A stretch of DNA of 39,518 nt, taken from assembly GCA_947173485.1 (NCBI GenBank), contig CAMWFH010000023.1, positions 1-39,518 on the forward strand, read 5' to 3'. Made by a program: the position numbers and the translations under genes. Below the pieces are notes generated by a model. The model made no database searches. It was not told where the DNA came from and was given only the letters and a program-made list of their open reading frames with translations. This stretch comes from an uncultured Clostridia bacterium. Its GTDB lineage: Bacteria; Bacillota; Clostridia; Oscillospirales; Oscillospiraceae. This document shows, one piece after another, positions 26,323 to 34,092 of the stretch (its first letter is position 1; each line of letters opens with the position of its first letter).

Positions 26323-27996
26323 TCAGTCTCCTTTTATCGTAAAATTGTCCAATTTGCTGCCCAGTCCCACCAGGTCGTCCATGCTGCCCTTGGGGGCGGG
26401 GGCCACCTCGCCGACGGAGAAAGCCACCCGCACCTCCCGGCCCGCCGCCTCACTGGTGACGGACTGCAAGGCCGCAGCCGCCTTTTCCTGGAGGACGTGC
26501 AGGACCATATCGTCGGCGCAGACCACCTGGAGGAGATCGCCCTCCAGCGTGCCCCTGGCGCTGTCCAAAAAGGCCCGGCACATGGCCGGCAGGCGGCTCT
26601 TATACTGCCCGATCAGCCGGTCCCACAGGCCGCTGTCCTTGGCGTCCGCCGGGCCGGCCGGGGCCGGCGTATCCGGGACCGGTCCGTCCAAGACCGGCGC
26701 GGGCCGGTCAGGGGCCGGGGGCGTCTCCGGCAAAGAGGGACCTTCCGGCGGTTCCTCCGGCAAAGGGGGCCGGTCGTCTGCCGCCGCCGGGGGGACAGGC
26801 ACCGCTGGAGGGACAGGCGCTGCCGGCGGGGCCTGCTGGGGCGCGCTGGGGGCCTGGAGGACGCCCCGCTCCAGGCGGGAGATCCGGGCGGCCAGGGCGG
26901 TCAGACTGCCGCTGAGGCTCTCGTCACACAGCCGCAGGAGGCACAGCTCCGCATCGGTCCGCCGGTTCAGGCTCAGCCCTAAGCCGGAGACCGTCTCCTG
27001 GAGCAGCTTGGTCATATAGATCGAGCGGGCCGGGTCGGCCAGGCGGCACAGGGCGTTCAGGGTGTTGCCGTCGTAGCTGCCGGAGAGCAGGGCCGCGCCG
27101 CCCTGGGGCGCTGTCATCAAGATCAGCAGGTCCCGGGACAGGGTGGACAGCTCGTTCAGGATGGCGCCGATCTCCTTGCCGCCGTTGTAGAGCTGGTGGA
27201 GCTGGGTCAGGGCGGCGCCGGCGTCCCGCCGGAGGATCTGCTCCATCAGCTGGGCTGTTTGCAGGCTGCCGGCCAGGCCCAGGGTATCCAGCACCTGCCG
27301 GCTGTCCACCGTGCCGCCGGTGGCGGCGCACTGGTCTAAAAGGGCCAGGGCGTCCCGCAGGGCTCCGTCGGCCAGGCGGGAGAGCAGCTCCGCCCCGTCA
27401 GGGCGCAGGTCGATGCCCTCCGCCGCCGCCACCTGGCTGAGCCGCCCCTGGATATCCTGGGGCAGGATCCGCTTGAAGGCGAACCGCTGGCAGCGGGAGA
27501 GGATGGTAGCGGGGATCTTGTGCAGCTCCGTGGTGGCCAGGATGAACATCAGATGGGCCGGGGGCTCCTCCAGGATCTTCAGCAGGGCGTTGAAGGCGGC
27601 GGGGGTGATCATATGGACCTCGTCGATGATGTAGACCCGCCTCTTGGCCTGGGCGGGGGAGTAGACCGCCTCGTCCCGGAGGGCGCGGACGTTGTCCACG
27701 CCGTTGTTGGAGGCGCCGTCCAGCTCCAGCACGTCCAGGAGGGAGCCGGAGTCGATGCCCCGGCAGGTGTCGCAGGCGTTGCAGGGGTCGCCGTCCACCG
27801 GATGCTCGCAGTTGACCGCCTTGGCCAAGATCTTGGCGCAGGTGGTCTTGCCGGTGCCCCGGGTGCCGGTGAAGAGATAGGCGTGGCTCAGCCGTCCCTC
27901 CGAGACCTGCCGGCGCAGGGTGTCGGTGATGTGGGACTGGCCCACCACGTCGGAGAAGCGCTGGGGCCGCCATTTGCGGTAAAGGGCCTGGTACAA
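26323..27996 (-). CDS. dnaX: DNA polymerase III subunit gamma/tau
   Basis: DnaX is the motor of the clamp loader and bridges it to the replicative polymerase. The start is TTG at 27996 behind AAAGGAGG, giving the family's typical MYQALYRKWRP and 557 residues. Visible features: Walker A GTRGTGKTT (44-52), zinc-module Cys at 63, 72, 75 and 78, Walker B VYIIDEVH (121-128), and an SRC arginine-finger motif. A Pro/Ala-rich linker follows (about 410-470) and then a short tau-type C-terminal domain. I see no A-rich slippery site, so a separate gamma form by frameshift is unlikely. It lies directly behind ffs and is translationally coupled to ybaB. Confidence 0.96.
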   Translation of the reverse strand: MYQALYRKWRPQRFSDVVGQSHITDTLRRQVSEGRLSHAYLFTGTRGTGKTTCAKILAKAVNCEHPVDGDPCNACDTCRGIDSGSLLDVLELDGASNNGVDNVRALRDEAVYSPAQAKRRVYIIDEVHMITPAAFNALLKILEEPPAHLMFILATTELHKIPATILSRCQRFAFKRILPQDIQGRLSQVAAAEGIDLRPDGAELLSRLADGALRDALALLDQCAATGGTVDSRQVLDTLGLAGSLQTAQLMEQILRRDAGAALTQLHQLYNGGKEIGAILNELSTLSRDLLILMTAPQGGAALLSGSYDGNTLNALCRLADPARSIYMTKLLQETVSGLGLSLNRRTDAELCLLRLCDESLSGSLTALAARISRLERGVLQAPSAPQQAPPAAPVPPAVPVPPAAADDRPPLPEEPPEGPSLPETPPAPDRPAPVLDGPVPDTPAPAGPADAKDSGLWDRLIGQYKSRLPAMCRAFLDSARGTLEGDLLQVVCADDMVLHVLQEKAAAALQSVTSEAAGREVRVAFSVGEVAPAPKGSMDDLVGLGSKLDNFTIKGD

Positions 27997-28053
27997 GGGT
28001 CCCGCCTCCTTTGAGGTAAGATAGGGGCAAAAAAGAGGGAAAGGCCCCTGGCC

Positions 28054-28172
28054 GTTGTTATGGAGGAACCGGCACCCTCGCGGCACATGTTGTTCCGCTT
28101 AATGCTGCTCGGTTCCCCGCCTGACATGGTTCACGGGCATCCATTGCGCGAGACCGGCTCCTCCATAATAAC
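28054..28172 (-). ncRNA. ffs: Small signal recognition particle RNA (4.5S type)
   Basis: On the minus strand the ends form a long helix (GTTATTATGGAGGAGCCGG with CCGGTTCCTCCATAACAAC, including G-U pairs). The apical region holds the conserved SRP core: CCGTGAACCATGTCAGG, GAGCAGCATTAAGC and GTGCCG-type asymmetric loop sequences that bind Ffh. The size, about 100-120 nt without an Alu domain, is the small bacterial form. Its place immediately upstream of dnaX on the same strand repeats the scr-dnaX order known in Firmicutes. The exact ends are estimates. Confidence 0.88.
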
Positions 28173-28216
28173 GCCGTTCGCGGCCTTTTGGCCGCGCCGG
28201 GGTCTTTCCAGGGGAT

Positions 28217-28245
28217 AGTATACCACGGCCCGCGGGAAATTACAA
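28217..28245 (-). promoter_or_regulatory. Promoter of ffs (and possibly dnaX-ybaB)
   Basis: TTGTAA (28245-28240), 17-nt spacer, TATACT (28222-28217) on the minus strand. A perfect CGCGGCC-TTTT-GGCCGCG hairpin (about 28179-28196) lies between it and ffs. Confidence 0.75.
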
Positions 28246-28296
28246 GGGAGAATTTCAACTTCCTTGAAAAAGCGCAAAAGTCCCCATTCCAGGGGC

Positions 28297-29196
28297 CTAG
28301 GGGGCCTCGTCCGCGCAGCGCTTCTGGACGAAGGTCAAAAACTCCTTCACATAGAAAGGCGGCTCCAGGTCCCGGCGGCAGGCCAGGTAGAGGCTCCGGG
28401 TGTCGTGACCCGGCAGGTCGAAGGACAGCACCCGCTTCTCCTCCACGAAGTTCCGCGCCGCCCGCTGGGAGATCAGCGAGACCCCCAGGCCCCCGGCCAC
28501 CAGGTTCTTGATGGCCTCCTGGTCGTTGATGCGGGCGGCGACACAGAGGCTCTCCTCCTGGATCCCCATGCTCTCCAGGAAGCGGCCGGCGGTCTTTTGA
28601 CTGCCGCTGGACTTCTCCCGGAGGATGACCGGCTGCCGGAGCAGCTCCGCCAGAGGGGGCTCCGGCTGGTCGTGCATCGTCAGGTAGGGCTCCGCCACCG
28701 GAGCGATCAGGACGATGCGGTCCTGGCAGAAGGGGACGCAGGTCAGGCGCTCGTCACTGCCGGCGCCGATGAGGCCCACATCGAGAAGACCGTCCGCCAG
28801 GCTGTCCGCCACCCCCTGGCTATTGCTCTGGTGGATGGTGAAGTAGACCTCCGGGTGTAGCCGGCCGAAGGCGGGGAGCAGCTGGGGCAGGATGTAGGCG
28901 GAGGGGATCGTGGAAGCCCCCAGCCGGATGATCCGCCGCCGGTCCTGGGCGCACAGGTCCGTCATCTGCCGCTGGAGGGCCAGCATATCCACCGCCCGGC
29001 GGTACACCTCCTGGCCGATCGGGGTGACCTCCAAGCTCTTGGTGGTGCGCAGGAGGAGCCGCCGCCCCAGCTCCTCCTCCAGGGCCTGGACGTGGGAGCT
29101 GACCGTGGGCTGGGAGAGGTACAGCCGCTCCGCGGCCTTGGTGAAGCTGCCCTGCTGGACCACGGCGGCGAAGGAGCGCAGCTGCTTAAGCTCCAT
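28297..29196 (-). CDS. LysR-family regulator of the selenium module
   Basis: This 299-residue LysR-type transcriptional regulator has an N-terminal winged helix-turn-helix (MELKQLRSFAAVVQQGSFTK, then LSQPTVSSHVQALEEELGRR) and a periplasmic-binding-protein-like effector domain at about 90-290. The ATG at 29196 lies 11 nt inside the end of the cysteine-desulfurase-like gene, so the two are translated together. A LysR subfamily is known to accompany selenium genes, and its position here fits. The likely target is the divergent promoter region at 30382-30471, which holds a TATC-N11-GATA box. The effector is unknown. A weak CCCC/GGGG stem with TTTT follows the stop. Confidence 0.9.
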   Translation of the reverse strand: MELKQLRSFAAVVQQGSFTKAAERLYLSQPTVSSHVQALEEELGRRLLLRTTKSLEVTPIGQEVYRRAVDMLALQRQMTDLCAQDRRRIIRLGASTIPSAYILPQLLPAFGRLHPEVYFTIHQSNSQGVADSLADGLLDVGLIGAGSDERLTCVPFCQDRIVLIAPVAEPYLTMHDQPEPPLAELLRQPVILREKSSGSQKTAGRFLESMGIQEESLCVAARINDQEAIKNLVAGGLGVSLISQRAARNFVEEKRVLSFDLPGHDTRSLYLACRRDLEPPFYVKEFLTFVQKRCADEAP

Positions 29197-30349
29197 GGCA
29201 GACCTCGGTGAGAGCGGACAGGGCTCGGTCCACATCGGCGGGCGTGTTGTGCCAGCCGAAGGAGAAGCGGATGGAGCCGGCGGGGAAGCTGCCCAGGGTC
29301 TTATGGGCGGCGGGAGCGCAGTGGAGGCCCACCCGGGTCATGATGCCGAAGCGGCTGTCCAGCTCGAAGGCTGCCTGGGCCATGTCCATGGTCAGGGTCT
29401 GGAGGGACACCACCCCCACCTGCTCTGCGCCGCCGCCAGCGGCCAGGATGCGGACCAGTCCGGCCTCCTCCAGGGGCGCCAGGCCCCCGGTGAACTGCCG
29501 GGCCAGGGCCGTCTCGTGGCGGAAGATCGCATCGATCCCCCGCTCCTTCAAGAACAGCAGCCCCTGCCGCAGGCCCAGGATGCCGGGCAGGTTCATGGTC
29601 CCCGGCTCGAACCGATCCGGCAGGAAGGCGGGGACCTCCTCGGTGTGGCTGACGCTGCCGGTGCCGCCGGAGAGCAGGGGCGTCAGCGCCTGGGACAGCT
29701 CGTCCGTCAGCAGGAAGCCCCCCACCCCCTGGGGGCCCAGCAGGCCCTTGTGGCCGGTGAAGGCCAGGGCGTCGATATGGCAGGCATCCATATCCAGCGG
29801 CAGCACCCCGGCGGTCTGGGCGCTGTCCACGAAGAAGCGCAGCTCATGGGCGCGGCAGAACTGCCCTACCTCGGCGATGGGCAGGATGGTGCCGCAGACG
29901 TTGCTGGCGTGGGTCATCACCAGAAGGCGGGTGTTGGGCCGGAGGTGCCGCTCCATGGCCCCCGTATCCAGCCGGCCCCACCGGTCGCAGGGAAGGCGGG
30001 TGAAGCTCACCCCCGTCTTTTCCAGCTGGACCAGGGGGCGCATCACCGCGTTGTGTTCCATGGAGGTGGTGAGGACGTGGTCCCCCGGTTTCAGAAAGCC
30101 CTTCAGCAGCACATTTAGACTTTCCGTGATATTTTTGGTAAAAATAACGTTCCGGCAATCTGGCCCGTTGAACAGCTCACAGAGCAGCTGCCTTGTCTCC
30201 AGCACCTGCTCCTCCACCGCGTAGGCCGTGCCGTAGCAGCCCCGGTTGATGTTGGCCCCGCTGCCGGTCATGTAGTCATACACGGCCTGGGCCACGGCAG
30301 GGGGCTTGGGGAAGGTGGTGGCGGCGTTGTCCAAGTAGAGCTTTTCCAT
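29186..30349 (-). CDS. Cysteine-desulfurase-like class V aminotransferase (selenium-associated)
   Basis: This 387-residue PLP enzyme of the NifS/Csd family removes sulfur (or selenium) from cysteine (selenocysteine) as an enzyme persulfide or perselenide. The Schiff-base Lys201 lies in FTGHKGLLGP and the catalytic Cys344 in RVGLHCAPAAHKTLG; YLDNAATTFPKP opens the protein. The start at 30349 follows AGGAGA. No IscU/SufU-type scaffold gene is adjacent; instead yedE, tusA-like, DUF3343 and selD genes face it across a divergent promoter. This points to delivery of selenium to SelD rather than Fe-S assembly. That role is inferred from context. Confidence 0.9.
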   Translation of the reverse strand: MEKLYLDNAATTFPKPPAVAQAVYDYMTGSGANINRGCYGTAYAVEEQVLETRQLLCELFNGPDCRNVIFTKNITESLNVLLKGFLKPGDHVLTTSMEHNAVMRPLVQLEKTGVSFTRLPCDRWGRLDTGAMERHLRPNTRLLVMTHASNVCGTILPIAEVGQFCRAHELRFFVDSAQTAGVLPLDMDACHIDALAFTGHKGLLGPQGVGGFLLTDELSQALTPLLSGGTGSVSHTEEVPAFLPDRFEPGTMNLPGILGLRQGLLFLKERGIDAIFRHETALARQFTGGLAPLEEAGLVRILAAGGGAEQVGVVSLQTLTMDMAQAAFELDSRFGIMTRVGLHCAPAAHKTLGSFPAGSIRFSFGWHNTPADVDRALSALTEVCHGA

Positions 30350-30381
30350 CGTGATATTCTCCTGTTTGGTCCGTTTGGGCC

Positions 30382-30410
30382 AGTATAGCATATATTTATT
30401 GAAAAGGCAA
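30382..30410 (-). promoter_or_regulatory. Leftward promoter of the desulfurase-lysR unit
   Basis: TTGCCT (30410-30405), 17-nt spacer, TATACT (30387-30382) on the minus strand, about 33 nt before the gene start. Confidence 0.65.
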
Positions 30411-30415
30411 ATAGA

Positions 30416-30434
30416 TATCGAAGAAAGTTTGATA
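30416..30434. promoter_or_regulatory. Putative LysR-type operator
   Basis: TATC (30416-30419), 11 nt, GATA (30431-30434): a perfect dyad of the T-N11-A type bound by LysR regulators. It lies between the two divergent -35 boxes, centred about 53 nt upstream of the rightward start. A second imperfect dyad (TATTTATTG / CAAATAGATA) adjoins it on the left. Both are close to the promoters of the regulator's own unit and of yedE-selD. Confidence 0.55.
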
Positions 30435-30441
30435 AATAGAA

Positions 30442-30471
30442 TTGGACGGTCGGACAGATCGGTGCTATACT
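30442..30471 (+). promoter_or_regulatory. Rightward promoter of yedE-selD
   Basis: TTGGAC (30442-30447), 18-nt spacer, TATACT (30466-30471). The start would be near 30478, about 27 nt before the yedE ATG. The imperfect -35 box and 18-nt spacing suit an activator-dependent promoter. Confidence 0.65.
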
Positions 30472-30504
30472 AACGGAAGTTTACAAAAAAAGGAGAGAGC
30501 TTCT

Positions 30505-31572
30505 ATGGGTGTGAAACAAGAGAGGACCGCCATCGTCCTGGCCGGCCTGGTCATCGGCGTGGTGGCGGTGGCGCTGGTGCTGCTGGGCAATCCGGCCAAC
30601 ATGGGCTTCTGCATCGCCTGCTTCCTGCGGGATATCTCCGGGGGCTTAGGGCTCCACCGGGCGGCGGCGGTGCAATATCTGCGCCCTGAGATCCCCGGTC
30701 TGGTGCTGGGCAGCTTCGCCGTGGCGCTGGTGAAAAAGGAGTTCGCCCCCCGGGGCGGCAGCTCCCCCATCACCCGGTTCGTGCTGGGCTTCTTCGTGAT
30801 GATCGGCTGCCTGATGTTCCTGGGCTGCCCCTTTCGGATGATCCTGCGGCTGGCCGGCGGCGACGGCAACGCCCTTTTCGGCTTCGTGGGCTTTGCCGCC
30901 GGCATCCTGGCGGGGGTGTTCTTCCTCAACAAGGGCTACTCCCTCAAGCGGACCTACCGGCAGCCCGCGGCGGAGGGCGGGGTACTGCCGGCGATCATGG
31001 CGGTGCTGCTGGTGCTGCTGGCGGCGGCCCCCTCCTTCATCTTCTTCACCGAGGCCGGCGGCGGTCCGGGGGCCCTCCATGCCGCGGTGCTGGTCAGCCT
31101 GGCGGCGGGGCTGCTGGTGGGGGCCCTGGCCCAGCGGACCCGCCTGTGCATGGTGGGCGGTATCCGGGACTTGGTCCTGTTCCGGGAACCCAAGCTGCTG
31201 ATGGGCTTCGCCGCCATCTTTGTGGCCGCCCTGGTGGGCAGTCTGTGCCTGGGGAAGTTCGTCCCCGGCTTCGCGGGGCAGCCGGTGGCCCACACCGATG
31301 GGCTCTGGAACGCCCTGGGGATGTTTCTCACCGGCTACGGCTGCGTGCTGCTGGGCGGCTGTCCCCTCCGGCAGCTGGTGCTGGCTGGGGAGGGCAACGC
31401 CGACAGCGCCGTCACCGTGGTGGGATTGCTGGTGGGCGCGGCCTTTGCCCATAACTTCGGCCTGGCCTCCAGCGGCGCCGGTCCCACCGGCGCCGGCAAG
31501 ATCGCCGTGATCACCGGCATCGCGGTGGTCTCCGCGATCGCCTGCGCCAACACCTTCGGGAAGAAAGAATGA
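30505..31572 (+). CDS. yedE: YedE/FdhT-type selenium-metabolism membrane protein
   Basis: This 355-residue polytopic membrane protein has about ten hydrophobic segments and belongs to the YedE/YeeE family. Two repeats carry Cys in membrane context: GFCIACFLRDISGG and GCPFRMILRLAGGDGNA in the first half, TRLCMVGGIRD and GCPLRQLVLAGEGNAD in the second. YeeE-type proteins move thiosulfate through such Cys relays, and the YedE branch is associated with selenium import or trafficking. AAAGGAGAG precedes the ATG. It heads the unit yedE, tusA-like, DUF3343, selD. The substrate is inferred from context and family. Confidence 0.9.
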   Translation: MGVKQERTAIVLAGLVIGVVAVALVLLGNPANMGFCIACFLRDISGGLGLHRAAAVQYLRPEIPGLVLGSFAVALVKKEFAPRGGSSPITRFVLGFFVMIGCLMFLGCPFRMILRLAGGDGNALFGFVGFAAGILAGVFFLNKGYSLKRTYRQPAAEGGVLPAIMAVLLVLLAAAPSFIFFTEAGGGPGALHAAVLVSLAAGLLVGALAQRTRLCMVGGIRDLVLFREPKLLMGFAAIFVAALVGSLCLGKFVPGFAGQPVAHTDGLWNALGMFLTGYGCVLLGGCPLRQLVLAGEGNADSAVTVVGLLVGAAFAHNFGLASSGAGPTGAGKIAVITGIAVVSAIACANTFGKKE

Positions 31573-31594
31573 CCCCTTCCGGGGGCGGAAGGGG
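31573..31594 (+). other. Hairpin between yedE and the tusA-like gene
   Basis: CCCCTTCC (31573-31580) pairs with GGAAGGGG (31587-31594) around a G-rich 6-nt loop, beginning at the yedE stop. No U-tract follows. It could set the relative mRNA level of the transporter and the downstream small carriers. Confidence 0.45.
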
Positions 31595-31640
31595 ACCTAT
31601 CGAACAGAGATGTATACATAGAAAGGAGAGGAGCAAGGAT

Positions 31641-31847
31641 ATGGAAAAGCTAGATGCCAGAGGGCTGTCCTGCCCGGAGCCGGTCATCATGATCCGCAAG
31701 GCCATGCTGTCCGGCGGCGAGCGCTATGAGATGGTGGTGGACAACACCGCCGCCAAGGAGAACGTGACCCGCTACGCCCAGCACCAGGGCTACCAGGTGG
31801 CCGTGACGGCCAGCGGCGGCGAGTACACCCTGACCATGACCAAATGA
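31641..31847 (+). CDS. TusA/SirA-like sulfur or selenium carrier
   Basis: This 68-residue single-domain TusA-family protein has the N-terminal motif DARGLSCPEPVI with catalytic Cys11 in the CPxP turn, and the usual two-helix, four-strand sandwich length. TusA-type proteins carry a persulfide; in selenium loci the equivalent domain is the N-terminal part of YedF, which normally has a second DsrE-like domain of about 120 residues. Here that second domain is absent. AAAGGAGAGGAG precedes the ATG, and the stop overlaps the next ATG. Probable job: passing selenium between YedE, the desulfurase and SelD. Confidence 0.88.
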   Translation: MEKLDARGLSCPEPVIMIRKAMLSGGERYEMVVDNTAAKENVTRYAQHQGYQVAVTASGGEYTLTMTK

Positions 31848-32080
31848 TCTGCATCGCCACCTTCTACTCCCACTTCGGGGCCATCCGGTTCAAGCAGTCC
31901 TGCGACGGCTGGGGCTGGCCGGCCCAGCTGATGCCGGTGCCTCGGGACCTGAGCAGCAGCTGCGGTACCTGCGTGCGCTACGAGGGGGAGCTGCCGGACC
32001 GGCTGCCGGAGGAGATGGAGCAGATCGTCGCGGCGGAGGGAGCGGGCTACCGGTCCCTCTACCGGGCGGAGAACAGTTAG
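31844..32080 (+). CDS. DUF3343 (putative Se/S carrier) protein
   Basis: This small 78-residue protein matches the DUF3343 family, described as a putative Se/S carrier-like domain. It opens with a strand-turn-helix (MICIATFYSHFGAIRFKQ) and ends its core with a conserved SSSCGTC motif (Cys40, Cys43), a likely redox or chalcogen-binding pair. The ATG overlaps the tusA-like stop by 4 nt, so the two are coupled. The co-occurrence with SelD and TusA supports a role in selenium handling; the biochemistry is not established. Confidence 0.85.
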   Translation: MICIATFYSHFGAIRFKQSCDGWGWPAQLMPVPRDLSSSCGTCVRYEGELPDRLPEEMEQIVAAEGAGYRSLYRAENS

Positions 32081-32104
32081 CCGTATCAGTAGAGGAGAAC
32101 GACC

Positions 32105-33142
32105 ATGGAGACAGAAGTCAAACTGACGAAACTGGCCAGCTGCGCCGGCTGCGGCGCCAAGGTGGGGGCCGGGACCCTGGCCCAGCTGCTGGAGGGTTTC
32201 CAGACCCACCAGGACCCCCGGCTCATCGTGGGCTACGACAAGAGCGATGATGCCTGCGTCTATGTGGTGGACGAACAGACCGCTCTGGTCCAGACCACCG
32301 ATTTTTTCCCGCCGATCGTGGACGACCCCTTCCTGTTCGGCCAGATCGCCGCCGCCAACGCCCTCAGCGATATCTACGCCATGGGCGGCGAGCCCAAGCT
32401 GGCCCTGAATCTCCTCTGCCTGGCCGAGGGGATGGAGCGGGAGACGGTCCAAGAGATCCTGCGGGGTGGCTACGCCAAGGCCTATGAGGCCGGGGCCATC
32501 ATCGCCGGGGGCCACACCATCCAAGGGGCCGAGCCGATCTACGGCCTGGCGGTGACGGGCTTCGTCCACCCCGATAAGGTCCTCACCAACGCCGCCGCCC
32601 AGCCGGGGGACCGGCTGCTCCTGACCAAGCCCCTGGGGGTGGGCATCCTGACCACCGCCGCCAAGGCGGACCTGGTGGAGGGGGCGGTGCTGGAGCGGAT
32701 CTACGCCCAGATGGCCACCCTCAACAAGACCGCCCGGGACATCATGGTCCGCTACCCGGTCCACAGCTGCACCGATGTTACCGGCTTCGCCCTCTTAGGC
32801 CACAGCTATGAGATGGCCCAGGGCAGCGGCTGCTCCATCCATCTGGACACCGCCCGGATCCCCTATCACCCGGAGGCCTACGAGATGGCGGCCATGGGCT
32901 TTATCCCCGCCGGGGCCTACCGCAACCGGACCTATGCGTCAGCGGGGGTCAAGGCCGGCCCTAATGTGACCCAGACCATGGAGGACATCTGCTACGACCC
33001 CCAGACCAGCGGCGGCCTGCTGATCGCCCTGCCGGCGGAGGCTGCGGAGGCCTGCCTGGCGGAGCTGCGCCAGGCCATCCCCCAGGCGGCGATGATCGGC
33101 CAGGTGACCAAACGGCAGGACTACGCGGTCTATCTGGACTGA
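32105..33142 (+). CDS. selD: Selenide, water dikinase (selenophosphate synthetase)
   Basis: SelD makes selenophosphate from selenide and ATP, the selenium donor for selenocysteine, 2-selenouridine and the labile selenium cofactor of some molybdenum hydroxylases. The 345-residue length and AIRS/PurM-like fold are typical. The active-site loop reads SCAGCGAK: Cys16 and Lys19 align with Cys17 and Lys20 of E. coli, with an extra Cys13. The ATP/Mg residues lie in YDKSDDACVY, QTTDFFPPIVDDP and GGHTIQGAEPIYG. It is the last gene of the unit, 24 nt after DUF3343, with GAGGAG upstream. No selA, selB, selC or ybbB/mnmH gene is in view. Confidence 0.96.
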   Translation: METEVKLTKLASCAGCGAKVGAGTLAQLLEGFQTHQDPRLIVGYDKSDDACVYVVDEQTALVQTTDFFPPIVDDPFLFGQIAAANALSDIYAMGGEPKLALNLLCLAEGMERETVQEILRGGYAKAYEAGAIIAGGHTIQGAEPIYGLAVTGFVHPDKVLTNAAAQPGDRLLLTKPLGVGILTTAAKADLVEGAVLERIYAQMATLNKTARDIMVRYPVHSCTDVTGFALLGHSYEMAQGSGCSIHLDTARIPYHPEAYEMAAMGFIPAGAYRNRTYASAGVKAGPNVTQTMEDICYDPQTSGGLLIALPAEAAEACLAELRQAIPQAAMIGQVTKRQDYAVYLD

Positions 33143-33187
33143 CCCGGCCTTTTCAGCGACCGGGAAAAGCGATGATACAAGGATAAC

Positions 33188-33232
33188 AGGAGCGAGACCT
33201 GGCCCCTCTGGGGACCAGATCTCGCTCCTTTG
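33188..33232 (+). terminator. Terminator after selD
   Basis: AGGAGCGAGA-c-CTGG-c-CCC pairs with GGG-a-CCAG-a-TCTCGCTCCT, closing a near-perfect 17-bp stem, followed by TTTGC. It ends the selenium unit and also faces the end of the DUF2971 gene from the other strand. Confidence 0.85.
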
Positions 33233-33261
33233 CGCTTGCCTTTATCGAGGACGCCCGATGG

Positions 33262-34074
33262 TCAGTTGGAGAGGCGGCGGAGGGGGCAGTCGGAGAGGGA
33301 CACCCGGTCCACCAGGCCGGCAAGGCCATTGTCCCGGAGGTAGTCCTGGAAGATGGCGACGGACTGGGTGGAGTCCGGGCCCACGATCAGCTCCTCCACC
33401 AGGTCCTCCATGCCGATGCCGATCTCCCGGCACATGGCCAGCAGGTCCAGGGGGTAGTACTTCTTGATCCGCTCCTTGGTCACATGGTAGCAGGGCTGCA
33501 CCGCAAGGCCGTCCTTCTCAAAGGGGGAGACCACCAGCCGGGTCTCGCACTCCGAGGAGAAGGAGGGGTGCTTGAAGGCCACCGAGCAGGCCCAGGCGTC
33601 CCGCATGGCCCGCCGGACCGCCTCGCTGTCCGCCCCCTGCCGGGCCAGGTCGCAGAACACCTCCACCATCGGGTGCCCGGCCACGTCGTCCTGGTAGAAC
33701 ACCGTCTGGAGGGACAGCGCCCCCTTGGCCAGCTGCTGGAGGTACCGCCGCCGGAAGGCGATGCACACCCCCCAGCCCCGGTTCCCGTAGCGCTCCCACT
33801 GGGCCGCGTCGTCCCGGTGGAAGGAGAAGCAGGCGGCAAAGGCGGAGTACTCCTTCTGCACCTCCTCCTGGAACAGCTCCCGCATGGCCCGGGCGTCCCG
33901 GCCCTCGCTCTCCAGACGGGCCGCGATGGCGGCGCAGAGGCGGTTCATGAAGTGGCGCATCTCGCCGGAGTCGTTCATCCGCAGGACGTTGTTGACCCGG
34001 AGCTGGGCGCAGCGGAGGATGCCGTCCACCGCCTGAAAATCTGTGTAGTGATATAGGATGTCCTTCCGGGCCAT
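33262..34074 (-). CDS. DUF2971 domain protein
   Basis: This 270-residue protein fits the DUF2971 family: an N-terminal LYHYTDFQAVDGIL segment, RVNNVLRMNDSGEM, a central CFSFHRDDAAQWERYGNRGWGV block and a late ETRLVVSPF motif. The function of the family is not established. The ATG follows a GAGGAGGGAG site within the 18-nt gap after the hybrid kinase gene, so it appears to be third in that operon. Whether it acts in the same signalling pathway is unknown. Confidence 0.82.
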   Translation of the reverse strand: MARKDILYHYTDFQAVDGILRCAQLRVNNVLRMNDSGEMRHFMNRLCAAIAARLESEGRDARAMRELFQEEVQKEYSAFAACFSFHRDDAAQWERYGNRGWGVCIAFRRRYLQQLAKGALSLQTVFYQDDVAGHPMVEVFCDLARQGADSEAVRRAMRDAWACSVAFKHPSFSSECETRLVVSPFEKDGLAVQPCYHVTKERIKKYYPLDLLAMCREIGIGMEDLVEELIVGPDSTQSVAIFQDYLRDNGLAGLVDRVSLSDCPLRRLSN

Positions 34075-34092
34075 AGCCGCTCCCTCCTCCTC

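Noticed and set aside
26323..27996. Programmed frameshift making a separate gamma subunit of DnaX
   Set aside because: No A-rich slippery heptamer or nearby out-of-frame stop is apparent in this GC-rich gene.
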